Positions 45,234 through 56,302 of a stretch of DNA of 64,000 nucleotides are shown in pieces. The position numbers and the translations under genes were made by a program. This DNA is from Adiantum capillus-veneris. Its lineage: Eukaryota; Streptophyta; Polypodiopsida; Polypodiales; Pteridaceae. The stretch is from positions 105,265,587-105,329,586 of the forward strand of contig CM043964.1 of NCBI GenBank assembly GCA_014529385.2, written 5' to 3'. Below the pieces are notes generated by a model. It was not told the DNA's origin. It searched no databases and saw only the letters and a list, made by a program, of their open reading frames with translations. Position 1 is the stretch's first letter. The number at the start of each line of letters is the position of its first letter.

Positions 45234-47810
45234 TTAATGTGTCATATCAAGCTGAGCAAACTCTGCATCTAAGAATTTGGCCATAAATGCCCACAGTCTG
45301 TAGACATCCTCAAAGTTGGTGAAGAAACCAAGCGCTGCCGTTACCACCTGAAGCTCTGCTGCGCTTGCGGGGTTCCCCGTTGGAGCTGAGGGCGACAATA
45401 TACTAACTGAATCTCTGCACACAGAAGTGCTTTGCAAATCAGCACAACCTTCCGGAAATCGAATGTGAGACAGCACACCCATGCCTAGCGAAATATTGTC
45501 TCTGTGAGCAAGCTCTTGCACAAGACTTGGCTGAACTAGAGCTCCCGTGCTATCAAACAGATTGAATGCCAAAGATGCACCTCTGTCGTATTTGGCCTTC
45601 GGCCCATACAAATGGACCAATGGCACAAATTTGTTTGATACTAAGTGTTGCAGCTTTGTCATTGAAGTGATGAGCCAGTTTGTCAGAAACCTCAGCCTAT
45701 CATTTGTCTTGTTTAATCCGAGAGAGTCCGCATGGTTTAGACCCCTGCAATATATCTCTGGTTCCCTCCTCCTTCCATGACATGGGTCGCCTCTAATGTC
45801 AAACTCACTGCTCCCCTCGTCCTCATCCTCACCCTCATCCTCATCATAAAGTGACGATGAAAATTCAAGCTCCTCATAGTAAGAGGAGCCTTCACTCTGA
45901 GTCAAGAAGGGGTTTTCTCTCATGTCACGAGATACCAAGGGCTGTGAATACGCACCTTTATAAGTGGAAGAGTTACCTTGGCCAGCAATCTCATGACTAT
46001 AATATGTCACGAACTCTCTCTTGGCTAAAGCATTGCAAGAGGAGACTTGCAGGGACCCTGGAGGACGGAGGGGCTCTACATCTGATGAGATGTGAGTCTT
46101 GGAAGAAGACTTGCTGTGATGAATTTCTTCCTCTTGTGCCGCAAATCCACTGCTGCTGCCCTTACTGAGGTCATGGCTCTCCCCATCATGGCTATGATCA
46201 AGCACTTCTAGGAGGCTCTCTTCCAAGACCGATCTAGGAGTGATAGGGCTCTTAGTCTTTTTGACCTCCAGCATTGTTCCCTCCACAAGGTCCGTATACT
46301 CATCACATGTGTGATTCATGGCGCCCGTCGACACCTTCAACGAAACAGATTCCTTCTCTTCATTGATCTCCACTACACATGCACCCATCTTCATCGATAT
46401 AGCACCCTTCATGGCTGTCTTCCACCGGAAAAAGGTAGAAGCAGGACCAGAGAATGCAACCTCGGCTTGTATGGGCTCTTCCTTCAAGCTTTGCATGCAG
46501 AGCTTATGCTTGGCACTCACCGCTTCAGAAAGCGGGTCACGACACTCTCTTCTGCACTGGTTTCTCGGAGAAGAGATGCCTGGTAATGCAATTAACCTCA
46601 CCATGCCTATGCTCCTTGCAGCTTCTGACTGGTAGAGAATGCTCATGGATGAATTCTTGACAAAGAGGCAGCCAAAGCCTGTCGGATCGGAGCCAAACAC
46701 TTTGTAAAAGGAGGTAATGATGAAATCTGGCCGAAACAGAGAGAGCCCAAGAGAATCCATGTCTTTTGGCCCAAGAGCTGAAGCGTCTAAAAGCACATGC
46801 CATCCATTGTCTTGAGCAAGAGACATCCATTGATAGGAATATTTAGTTCCCGAGACACGAGATTGTACAGGGAAAACAAACATGCCCTTCTGTTCTTTTT
46901 TACTCTCCAGCATGCTGCATTTTCCATCATTTGTCATGTTGAAGAACCTCTTCTTCCTCCTCTTCTTTGTCTTGTCTCCCCAAGTTTCCATTAGATCCAT
47001 GCTCTCCTCACCCATGTTTAGGCTTTTGTCTTCCTCAAGTTTGCCCAATATTTGGGATTTAAGTTGAGCAGACCATACCGAAAGAGACGGAAAATTGAAA
47101 GACGCCGTAAAAGCTTTTGCGCCATGGCTTTGAGCAGTCTCTTGAATTGACCTGACAGCCTCGCTCTCATAATCAAACATAGTCAGTAGACTTCTTTGAG
47201 CATCAAAAGGGTAGGACTCCCCCAAAAGCTTGAAAGCAGAGCCTTTGCTGGCTGTAAACACCATTCCATACTCTCCTTCCTGAATGTTGAGGAAACGCAT
47301 GACCCTTCGTCGTATATCGGACTCCACAGTGCCTTCATGGGGCCTATCATGGAGAGCTTGTGGGGAAAGGTCCCCAGGGATCGGGGTTATAGCAAAGGAA
47401 GATGAAGAAGAATCAAGCTCTTGTTGAAGCTGTGAGAAAAGGCCATGCCCACTGTAATCCAAGCAAACATGCCCGTCTTCTTGAAGCTCCCCATACTCTT
47501 CATCTCGGAGCTCATCAACAACTAGGGTTTCAAGATACCCCGGGTGCATAGCTGTAAACTTGCTAAATTCTTCTTCTTCTGAAGGTAGTCCATCTGTGCA
47601 TACAATTACCTCCTCTACTGCATAGCTTTGCTCTTGTTCTCTCTTTTGCTTCCTTTTATGTCTTCTTCTTTGTTCAGGTGGCTCTTCGCGCCAGCTTCTC
47701 AAGCTTGAAAGGGTGGGGATGCTTAGACTCCGTAATCTTCCAACACAGCCTACCGCATGTCGCCGTGCATTCAACTGTTTCTTCCTCTTCGACAACACAT
47801 GTAGTCGCAA
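45234..47810 (-). CDS. Mo-cofactor-sulfurase-like PLP-dependent protein (plant family without MOSC domain)
   Basis: A single open exon of 858 codons. It matches the plant family of fold-type I PLP enzymes related to the NifS-like domain of molybdenum cofactor sulfurase (Arabidopsis At2g23520/At4g37100/At5g66950 type), whose substrate is not settled. Landmarks: EFSKFTAMHPGYLETL (83-96), CLDYSGHGLFSQLQ (116-129), YGMVFTASKGSAFKLLGESY (181-200), LLDASALGPKDMDSLGLSLF (340-359), SFYKVFGSDPTGFGCLF (367-383) with the likely PLP Lys370, and a C-terminal FVPLVHLYGPKAKYDRGASL block. There is no MOSC domain. A basic low-complexity insert lies at 281-306. The frame opens at a TTG, with TGA at 47882-47880 and no in-frame ATG before codon 88. 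Conserved residues lie upstream of Met88, so a short upstream exon spliced at a TGCAG (47830-47845) is likely. Confidence 0.85.
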   Translation of the reverse strand: MRLHVLSKRKKQLNARRHAVGCVGRLRSLSIPTLSSLRSWREEPPEQRRRHKRKQKREQEQSYAVEEVIVCTDGLPSEEEEFSKFTAMHPGYLETLVVDELRDEEYGELQEDGHVCLDYSGHGLFSQLQQELDSSSSSFAITPIPGDLSPQALHDRPHEGTVESDIRRRVMRFLNIQEGEYGMVFTASKGSAFKLLGESYPFDAQRSLLTMFDYESEAVRSIQETAQSHGAKAFTASFNFPSLSVWSAQLKSQILGKLEEDKSLNMGEESMDLMETWGDKTKKRRKKRFFNMTNDGKCSMLESKKEQKGMFVFPVQSRVSGTKYSYQWMSLAQDNGWHVLLDASALGPKDMDSLGLSLFRPDFIITSFYKVFGSDPTGFGCLFVKNSSMSILYQSEAARSIGMVRLIALPGISSPRNQCRRECRDPLSEAVSAKHKLCMQSLKEEPIQAEVAFSGPASTFFRWKTAMKGAISMKMGACVVEINEEKESVSLKVSTGAMNHTCDEYTDLVEGTMLEVKKTKSPITPRSVLEESLLEVLDHSHDGESHDLSKGSSSGFAAQEEEIHHSKSSSKTHISSDVEPLRPPGSLQVSSCNALAKREFVTYYSHEIAGQGNSSTYKGAYSQPLVSRDMRENPFLTQSEGSSYYEELEFSSSLYDEDEGEDEDEGSSEFDIRGDPCHGRRREPEIYCRGLNHADSLGLNKTNDRLRFLTNWLITSMTKLQHLVSNKFVPLVHLYGPKAKYDRGASLAFNLFDSTGALVQPSLVQELAHRDNISLGMGVLSHIRFPEGCADLQSTSVCRDSVSILSPSAPTGNPASAAELQVVTAALGFFTNFEDVYRLWAFMAKFLDAEFAQLDMTH

Positions 47811-48104
47811 AAAGAGAGATCTGCAAAAGACGGATCTGCATAAGACACAAAGGAGTGCAAAGGCAAAGGAAGCTCTACTTCATAAGAAATTGCTCAAGAT
47901 CAAAAGCTGCTCTTTCTCTCCATTCCTCATGCACTGACTTCTATAACGCATTAAATGCATGTGTTTTGTGTCAGTTTGGACAATGTGATGCTACTGACTG
48001 AAGGGTTTGTGGCATGTCATGAAGAAACATTCCCCTCTTTAATGCACTCACCTAACCTACAGTACCTTTTACTCCGAAACTACAAGGTGGGTTCAGGACC
48101 GTGT
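47811..48104. promoter_or_regulatory. Probable 5' UTR of the PLP gene
   Basis: On the minus strand, pyrimidine-rich stretches ending in two TGCAG sites precede the ORF and could be 3' splice sites of a 5' intron. No TATA box can be assigned safely. Confidence 0.35.
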
Positions 48105-48109
48105 GTGTG

Positions 48110-48158
<49 letters not shown>

Positions 48159-48624
48159 ATATGGTTAATGCCCTATGCAATTGAAAAACCTGATGATATC
48201 CAGCTGAGAGGAGAAGCCCATGCTCTTCTCTGCATCAATTGTGCAATCTACCCTTCAAGTCCATATAAAAAGAGAGGGGAAATGTAGAAAGGGTGGGGGA
48301 AAGGCTTAGATCTCTGCTAGAGCATGGTGGTAGGAAGTATCACTATGACTCCTCCCTTTTCAAGTCAATTAGCCTGTACCCACTTTGTGTGTGCATGCGT
48401 GTTGTTGTTGCATGATGGTGGTGCAAAAGGAGCCATTTCAAAAAAATTGCATGGAAGAAAAGCTAAGGACCTGCAGGGTTTCCTGCATGTCCTCAAAGCC
48501 TGAGGAGCGCTTCACCAAATCCAACAAGAGAGAGAGAGAGAGACAGAGAGGCAGGCAGCCTGTGATAGTCAACATCCATTACCATACACCACACTCTGCC
48601 CCATGGAGGATGAAGAGTCCAAAG

Positions 48625-48665
<41 letters not shown>

Positions 48666-48955
48666 CTAGCAACAGGACCGAGGAGAAACCTAATAGTCAA
48701 GACTTTTTTGAATCTGCCTTTCTCTTCTTCCAACAAGGTCTTCTGTGATAATCAGAGGAGACGAGTCACGACAATTCAAATGCAGTGTGTAGGGAATCCG
48801 GCTGAGATCGAGACAAAGGCGTCCGACACGGACTCGCAGGCAAAGCCCACAACAGAATTATACTCGTTTTCCCTCAGCCGCACACATGGATCATCCGTCT
48901 ACTAGACTCATCACACACATTCGCCTCTAGAATGGGGGCAGGGAGTCAGGACGGT

Positions 48956-49010
<55 letters not shown>

Positions 49011-49205
49011 CTCTCTCTCTCTCACACACACACACAGTGCACACACACACCATTTGTAACAGAAGAAGTACCCTTTCCCGCTAAAATGCACACATGGGTC
49101 CTCACGAATTCGCCACTCTCGCTTGCGCAATGCATCAATCTCTAGAACGCACCATCGCCGCGACCTATAACCAAAGTCTATGAATTGTACTACACAACGC
49201 ACGTT

Positions 49206-49261
<56 letters not shown>

Positions 49262-49304
49262 CGCATCAATCTCAAGAACAATCTCAAGGACCACCATAGC
49301 CAAG

Positions 49305-49359
<55 letters not shown>

Positions 49360-49360
49360 T
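48105..49360. repeat. Microsatellite cluster upstream of the PLP gene
   Basis: Tracts in order: TG then AG (48105-48157), short AG (48529-48552), TG (48625-48663), CT then CA (48956-49053), CT (49210-49258), CT then CA (49312-49360). The region reads out as Ser-Leu or Arg-Glu repeats only because of the dinucleotides. Confidence 0.9.
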
Positions 49361-51560
49361 GCACAGTGCACACCTAATAACATCGGATTTTGCGACCTAC
49401 CTGTTTTGGGTGTTTGCAAACCTGCAACCATCGCCAAAAGTTGATTGCGGAATCCCCTGGTGGTGAAAGACAGACCAACTTCGGGACATCCGCAGTTTCC
49501 ACCATTACCTGCAAACAATATATTCTTTGTAAAGACAAAACATGCGCATCACAGTCATAGCAAATAGCAATTCCCTACAGCGATTGAGATTTTGTCACTA
49601 GTCTACAACTTCACAATCACAAGTATTGCTTCTCAATGCTATTAGTCGTAACCTAGGCTAGTGGTTCAAGTGTTTATGTGGATTAGGTCCCTCTCACACA
49701 CGTCCGCCTGGATGTGTTTGTGATTGAGTTGGTAGAAAGAGATTGGCTGCATCATGTGTCCGCAACTTCAAAATGTCACCAGGCGTAAACCCCTCGATCA
49801 CCCTCGTCCTGGTGCGGACATCGTCAAAAGAAAATGCGCGAAGACAAACTGTAGGGGGTTATACCATGATGTCTTTGACGGACGTGAAACAGCTGGACTA
49901 CGCCCATTCGTTGTTACTTTGGTCGAAAATAAAATTATATTAAAAACCACCGTAGTATGTGACAACAACAGCGGCCAAGAGGGTTTTTTTGGTCCATGTC
50001 CGTCGCCCATGTCTGACAGGGGCCTTAGTACAGACTATACAGCCCGTGTCAGACTCGTGCAAAATTAAGTGCGGGTTCGGCAACCCTCGTTTTATTAAAT
50101 CCCATGGGGTCTTTAATGAAGACCTCATCAAGGGATCGACAGCAACCATCTGCACTCGAGAGACCCGGGACGAAATAGGTCGTCCGATTCTATTGAAGCA
50201 TGTTCCAGTTTTTTTTTTTTGTCCTAGTTTATTTTTGTCTATCAAAGTTCACTTTATATAATTATGTTTACGCCTTGTGGACAACAAAAGCCACACATGC
50301 ACGTGGTTAAGGCGTTGGGCTCTCACAATGCACACTCGAGTTTGAATCTGGGGGTGACACGCCACGTTGATTTTTCATTGGTCGTGCGATCTCCTCGAGA
50401 TCCATGCACATTGCTCCTAGTCGTCGGTCTCCATGACAAGGTCTTCATAAAAGACCCTGTGGGCTTTAGTGCTGAGGGTTGCTAAACACCCAGCATTAAA
50501 TGAAATGGGATCCACGATTGGGAAGTCCATGCACGAAAATCAAGAAAATCACAATCGTAGATGTCGTATTAAAACTAAACCTGGACACGAATTAAACCCC
50601 AAAACCCGGACATCACATTTTGGCTCACAATGGCAAAAGTATAAACACGAGGAAAAGTAGAAGATGTGTACGCACGCAAGGTGGTTGGCCCATATGACTT
50701 GTAACTTTGGTTGTGAGATGATGGAATCAAAACCCAGGTCGCGGGGAGTGGGGATGCCTTCGTACTGCTTTGATTTTTGCATTGCACGAGTTTACGTCAC
50801 CTCGAGATTCTACCCGCCAATCTCAACCGTCGATCCCCTCACCGCCCCTCATTTAATGGTTGGTGTTAGTGTCATGGGGTTGCCTTTTTCTAAGGGTACA
50901 TTCAGACTGCCCAAAGCCATGAGCTCTCGTAGCTACTTTTCCATCTTGTAATCATTCACACTACATATCGATAATGCATAAAGAAACCATGATGGTGATA
51001 TCAATTATCTGCATTAGACCTTGCAGTTTACCTCAGTGGATGCGATAAGTGTTAGAAAAAAACCAAGGTCCAATGTATTTTGACCAGCTGAAATTGTAAA
51101 ATCTCGGTTAGATTTTGAGCTTGCCTTTATGAAACCCGCAAATTTACACAAGTTTTAGTGTAATTACCGGCAAAAGATTCAAATTTTGACCTTAAAAAAT
51201 GAGAGAATTTCAAGTTTGCCCATATTTTCACCAGTTAGGAAAAATATATTTTTCTAGCCTCGGATGTGATATTGCACACAAGCAAAGGATCAATGCATCT
51301 CTGTGCATGGTGTCGAAAAGTGCTCGGTCTCTCTTTTGTTCCTAGGGGGGAAGGCCGCCAGTCTCCTCTGTGGGTTCAAAAACTGAACCTCCTTTCTCGA
51401 ACCAATGAGTTGTTGCCACCTCAACGATGTGCATCTTCTCCTTATGATATATCGGGTAGTATGAACATTATTGGGTTTAGATGAGCTCGTTAGTAGACTA
51501 AGGCACTTTTTCCTACCTCCTATCGTGTTGTTCACACAAAATGGATAATGCGAGAAGAAA
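49361..51560. other. Intergenic DNA with tRNA-like promoter boxes
   Basis: No supported protein gene. Open stretches at 49743-50260 have no recognisable motif. Possible SINE heads are noted separately. Confidence 0.35.
50301..50352 (+). repeat. Possible tRNA-derived SINE head
   Basis: TGGTTAAGGCGTTGG (50304-50318) resembles the tRNA A box, and GAGTTTGAATC (50338-50348) the B box. The 20-bp gap is short for a tRNA, and no acceptor-stem pairing is seen. Similar A-box-like words occur at 50691 and 51577. Confidence 0.3.
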
Positions 51561-51989
51561 AGCAAGCAGTAATGAGTAGCCTAGCGGTTGAACTATTGGT
51601 TGTAGCCCTAGAAGTGATCTGAGAATAGGACCTTGTCTCCACCATTTTTGTTGAAAAGGTGCCCGGTAGTGTGTATCCTTCGAGGGAAAAAAACTTTAAA
51701 AAACACACAATGCATCACATAAAAAACACCTCAAAGCCTTGTTAAATAGTGGACGCTTATTTGCACACATTAGCTTGGTCATGGGTCCTACGGCCCCAAG
51801 CGCCCTCACCGTTGAACACAGACCATTTAGGAGTTGTGGAAGCTAGTGCATGTGAGTGTAAGAAGGGGAAGGAGATGGTGGAGAAGAGAGGGAGAGAGAG
51901 CAAGCCTTTGGGAAAAACACACACATCTAGAAGGATTTGTGTGTGCTTTTGCATTATGTATATGGGAAAACGTAGAAGGGTTAGTGAGT

Positions 51990-53240
51990 TAGTGAGTTAG
52001 TGATGTGTCCGAGCCACCACATGGTGTTTATCCCAACAATCTCCCACTTAAAGGCCAATGTAGCCATAAGTGGTGACTAAAGCTAGTATATACAACCGTG
52101 AAGCATGACACCTTCACCCTTGGTCAAATATGTTTATCCTACACCCATTAACTCAATGCAATGTGCAAACTTCTTTGTAGCTAGGCTCTTCGTAAGAGCA
52201 TCTGATGGGTTGTCATTAGTGTGGACCTTGACAAGCTCTAAGTGCTTATCCGTTAATGAATCGAGAATGAGATGATACCTCATCTCAATATACGTGTTTT
52301 GACTTGGAGTGAAACACGGGATTCATTGTCGAAGCAATGGCACTTTGACTATCATGATGCAAAACTAGGACTTGTTGAATGTCTTAATCTCCCACTAAAC
52401 ATGCCAACCATATAGCTTCCTTGCTGGCATCTGACGATGCAACATACTCAGTCTTTATAGTGAAAGAAGACATACAATCTTGTAGAGATGATCTTCAAGA
52501 AATGGCTCTTCCTGCAAATATAAAAATGTAGCCAAACATAGATCTCCTACTATCTCTGCAATCCCCATAATCTGCATCTATGTAACTAGAAATAGATGCA
52601 TCATTGTTACCAAAGCGTAAACACCTCGCTGTAACCTTCAAATATCAATGTCCAATGCTACTTGCAAGGATTAGTCATATACTGACTAACCACTCCCATT
52701 GTAAATGTAATGCATGCCTCATAGCTACCATAGCATACATAAGATTGCCTACATCTGAAGAAGATGGCAAGTTTTCCATTTTTGCTTTCTCAACATCTGA
52801 CTTGGGAGAGTCTTCCTTGCTAAGTTTTAAATATGCTGGTAGTGAGGTATTTCATTGCCTTCCCCCCTGCATATTGAAACGCTGCAAGACCTTGTGGATA
52901 TAGGATTCTTGAGATAACTCAAGAATGCTTCTTTTTCTATCCCTCTTGATGTACTTGATTTGCTTCACCCAAATCCTTCATAGAACAGTTTTTGCTCAAC
53001 ATTTGCCTCAATTTGGCAATCTCCGTAGTGGAATTTCCTACAATGAGCATGTCATCTGCATATAGAATGAGAATGACCAAAGACCCATCACTAAGTTTCT
53101 TTTGTATACAAATAGTGATCCTCTTGAGTCCTTCTAAAACCCTAGGACCGCATAAAAGAACCAAACTTTTGATACCACTATCTTTACCCCTATTTTAAGC
53201 CATAAAGTGCTTTCTTGAGTTTGCATACAAGCTCCTCTTC
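51990..53240 (-). mobile_element. Ty1/copia fragment: RT end, RNase H, start of 3' LTR
   Basis: RT: LVILILYADDMLIVGNSTTE (53164-52937) carries the catalytic YADD, followed by CSMKDLGEA. RNase H near 52500-52200 shows EAEYVASSDASKEAIWLACL and the KHVY and LTKSL segments. The polypurine AAGTGGGAGAT at 52049-52039 is followed by TGTTGGGATAAACACC at 52038, the 3' LTR start. The LTR end was not located (probably 51.5-51.7 kb). Frames are interrupted. Confidence 0.8.
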
Positions 53241-53700
53241 TGTTAGGTTGTTCAAAACCTTTAGACCGCTTCATGTACATTAGCTGGAGACAGTTGGGAC
53301 TCACTTTTGGGCCCTGTAAGAAGTGCCATGTCGGCTTAGAGAGAAAATGAAAATGTTAAATCGTGCATTTTATGTGATACTTTTTTGCACCAACAAAAAG
53401 CCAAAATGACATTCTTTGGTAGGTAGCCGCCGTCTTTATCATTCTTATCCTTCGTTCTCTTGTCAAGAATCCAACTAACCGTATGACTAATGATTTGAAA
53501 TGCCAACTTACAAGCATTCCCTCCAGAAACATAATTCACACAAACTCTATCAACTCTGAACTTGAGAATATGGTCTTCCCTCCCAAAACCTGAGATATTT
53601 CATGAGTTTCGAGTGTCTGTCTATTTCTCTATCAACTCTAGGAATGGACAACGCTAAACACAAATTTGAACTTGCAATCCTCAGCCCCTTCATCTTTAAC
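53241..53700. other. Flank between the copia fragment and gene A copy 2
   Basis: No gene or hairpin motif recognised. It may contain the end of the A/B element. Confidence 0.35.
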
Positions 53701-56265
53701 AGTTACCTAAAGAAAGAACACACATCATCTTCATGTTGATGTATTGCAAGAGTACGCACCGTTGCAGAAACGTAAGAGGGAGTCTTTCTTATCTCAATAG
53801 GAGAAAGAACTTAGAAGGACAAACAAGGAACATCATTTGGATTTCTGGACCGATGGGTCTATTTACCAAAGGATCCTACGACAAATGCACCACCTTCCTT
53901 TGCTAATATCACTAACCTCTTACATTTCACAGGCGATGGCAAGGATGGTTTATTGGGATACACTGAACATTTGGAAATGAGAGGATTAAATGCGGAAAGG
54001 CAAAGAAACTTCCTGGCGATGGAGAACATGCAGCGGAAGAAACTTAATGAAGCATGCTCTCAAAAGATTTCATCAAACAAAGAGACAATCCAAGGCCTTG
54101 AGAAAAAGATCACAAGTTTGGGAGAGAAAGACACCGTGCTTGGTAGTCGAAACACAAAACGAGATCTGTGCAACATTGAGAACATGAAGATTGGTAGTGG
54201 TGGCCTGAAAAAACAAATACGAGCTTTAAGGTAACTCGAAGTTTGTTTCTACTTTTGTATCTTCAATGTGCTTCACTAAGAAATGGATACACTTTCCTAT
54301 ATGTGATCATAACGCATGGTGCTTTTTTGGCAGGTCTTTACTGCATCCAAACTTGAACGGTGCAGGCTTCAATGCCGGAGTGCATTATAGCCGTCTAGTT
54401 TCAAAAGAAGTAGTCGAAGAGATGATAACTCAGAAAAAATTTCATAAGTTGAAAGGGAGGCTCCTTACCTCCTTCATGAACGAGAATCAGTTGGAACCAA
54501 TGGAAGTGCAAGCACTACTTGATGAAAGTAGCATCTTGCAGATGGGATACAGGGCACTCTTCAAAGCATTAGCTAAAAAGTCTCAAAATAAACTATAGAG
54601 AGGATCATTGCTACCAAAGCCATCACATGTAAAGGCTGCTCGCATGCACGTAAACGATGAGGTGTTTGAGAAACTTGGGTCACCATTCCATATTGAAGCA
54701 ACGTTCTTAGGCAAGGGCGTCAGAGAGGTACAGTTTAACGAGCACAACAACCTCTTCGTTGATCTTGAAGCATTGCAAAGGTATGCAATTCACTTCTTTG
54801 ACATCAGTCGAGAGGAGTGCGGTGGGGTTCTCAAGTTTGTTTTGAAGCTCGACGAGTGCGAGGTCCTGAAGAACAAGAAGTTGGAGAGATTCACCATTAC
54901 CCTCATGAACAGAGCTCTGGATCCATCAATAACAAAAGAGGATCTAGGATACTTCAGCGTGCAATCCGAAAACAACATTCTAACTCTAGGATCATTTCAG
55001 GTATACTTCGTTCACTCTATAATAACAAAAATATTGATTATTTGGTTGTTGATTTTGTGTTTTCGTTTTTCACTGCAGGTTGATAAGGAAAATTTTGAAA
55101 TCCTCGATTGAGTTTTTAGTCAAACCCAAATTCCTTCTATCATCAGTGAACAAAGAAACGGAGCCGTTCTTTCAGTGGAAGGATTTGGTGACTATACATT
55201 GGAATGGCACATGGCAGGTGACTTAAAGACTCTTAAGTGTATGTACAACATAATACACGGAGCAGCTATGGAAAATCCATGCTTATATTGCATGGTTGAT
55301 GCACAATCTCTTGAGAGTGTGCAATGGAATAGAGCTACCAACAGACATCTTCAAGATGAAACTTTTAGGCCAGTGCTTGATATTCCTCTGAGTAGAGTTC
55401 ACGTCTGTACACCATGCACTCTGTCGAATAATTGAAAAGGTGATTCATTTGTACATATGTTTTGCATGGACATTAAAGCAAGAGAGTGAGTCGAAAAGAG
55501 TGATCAAAGTATTAGAGGGGGTGCTCTCAGACATTGGTTTGCATGGAGCCAATGTCAAAATCGAAGAGGACCCGAAGATGTCTCAAAGTCGTTACAAGGT
55601 ATTTAGGAAAGTGTCGATAGGCGGCGTGAAGGCAAGAAGGTTTCTTGGGTTTAGCCTCAAAGATTCAGATAGAGAAGAAAGGAGAAACATGTTCAACAAA
55701 TGGAAACAGTTACATAAAGTGGTTAAAGACAATGCACCATGGGGCAATCCAGAATCACAAGGCGAACGTATGGAAATCACTAGATAAAATTTTCCATTAC
55801 GTGGAGCAGCATTCTTGGGACCAAAGTAAGCTCACATCATTTCAAGCAGCCTTGCTGGATTGGAAGAAGGCTTACCTTACAGGGTGGGGTGGGCAACATA
55901 TCACACATTACATGGTGGGTTAACATTCTACGTATACAAAACAAAATTTTAAATTGTACTCTACTGACCATTTTGCAGCATATACTATTCAACCATGGTC
56001 CATATTTTACCAAGACATACGGCTCACTATCAATATAGTCCACACAAGGCATGGACAAAACCCACTACATGGCAAGAACAGGTTATTTTAAGCACACTAG
56101 ACATGGGGGAGGAAAGGATAAGGCTAATAGCCTATTAGAGTTACACCAATGGACTTATAGATGACTAATTCATAGAGCAAGGCAAAAGGAGGTTCTTAAG
56201 AGTTCGGAAATTACACGGTCTTTACAACACATCCACAAAGAGAAGAAACAGATGGCTTGGGGAAA
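53700..56265 (+). pseudogene. Gene A of the A/B module, copy 2: probable transposase, broken
   Basis: Same protein as the minus-strand gene at 6266-8669. Landmarks: HLDFWTDGS near 53850, frameshift, then FTGDGKDGLLGYTEHLE, a coiled coil, QMGYRALFKALAKKSQ near 54550 and a stop. Then FVLKLDECEVLKNKKLERFT near 54845, SVEGFGDYTLEWHMAGDLKT near 55190-55230, NPCLYCM at 55277-55294, VHVCT with frameshifts near 55405-55440, and YTIQPWSIFYQD near 55980. Introns: 55001-55078 and 55915-55978; the second matches the copy-1 intron. Stops fall where copy 1 is open (TGA at 55109-55111 where copy 1 has Trp), so the copies decayed independently. Probable catalytic Asp are in LKLDE and GDLK. Confidence 0.65.
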
Positions 56266-56302
56266 TTGAAATGCAGGGGAGAGCCATGCGAGGTGGAGAC
56301 AG

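Noticed and set aside
46311-46660. Plus-strand ORFs within the PLP gene
   Set aside because: Antisense shadows of the conserved minus-strand coding sequence.
48927-49518. Arg-Glu and Ser-Leu repeat proteins
   Set aside because: Products of dinucleotide tracts; frames extend on both strands only because of the repeats.
50301-50352. Functional tRNA-Ser gene
   Set aside because: A- and B-box-like words are present, but no cloverleaf or acceptor stem can be drawn and the box spacing is too short.
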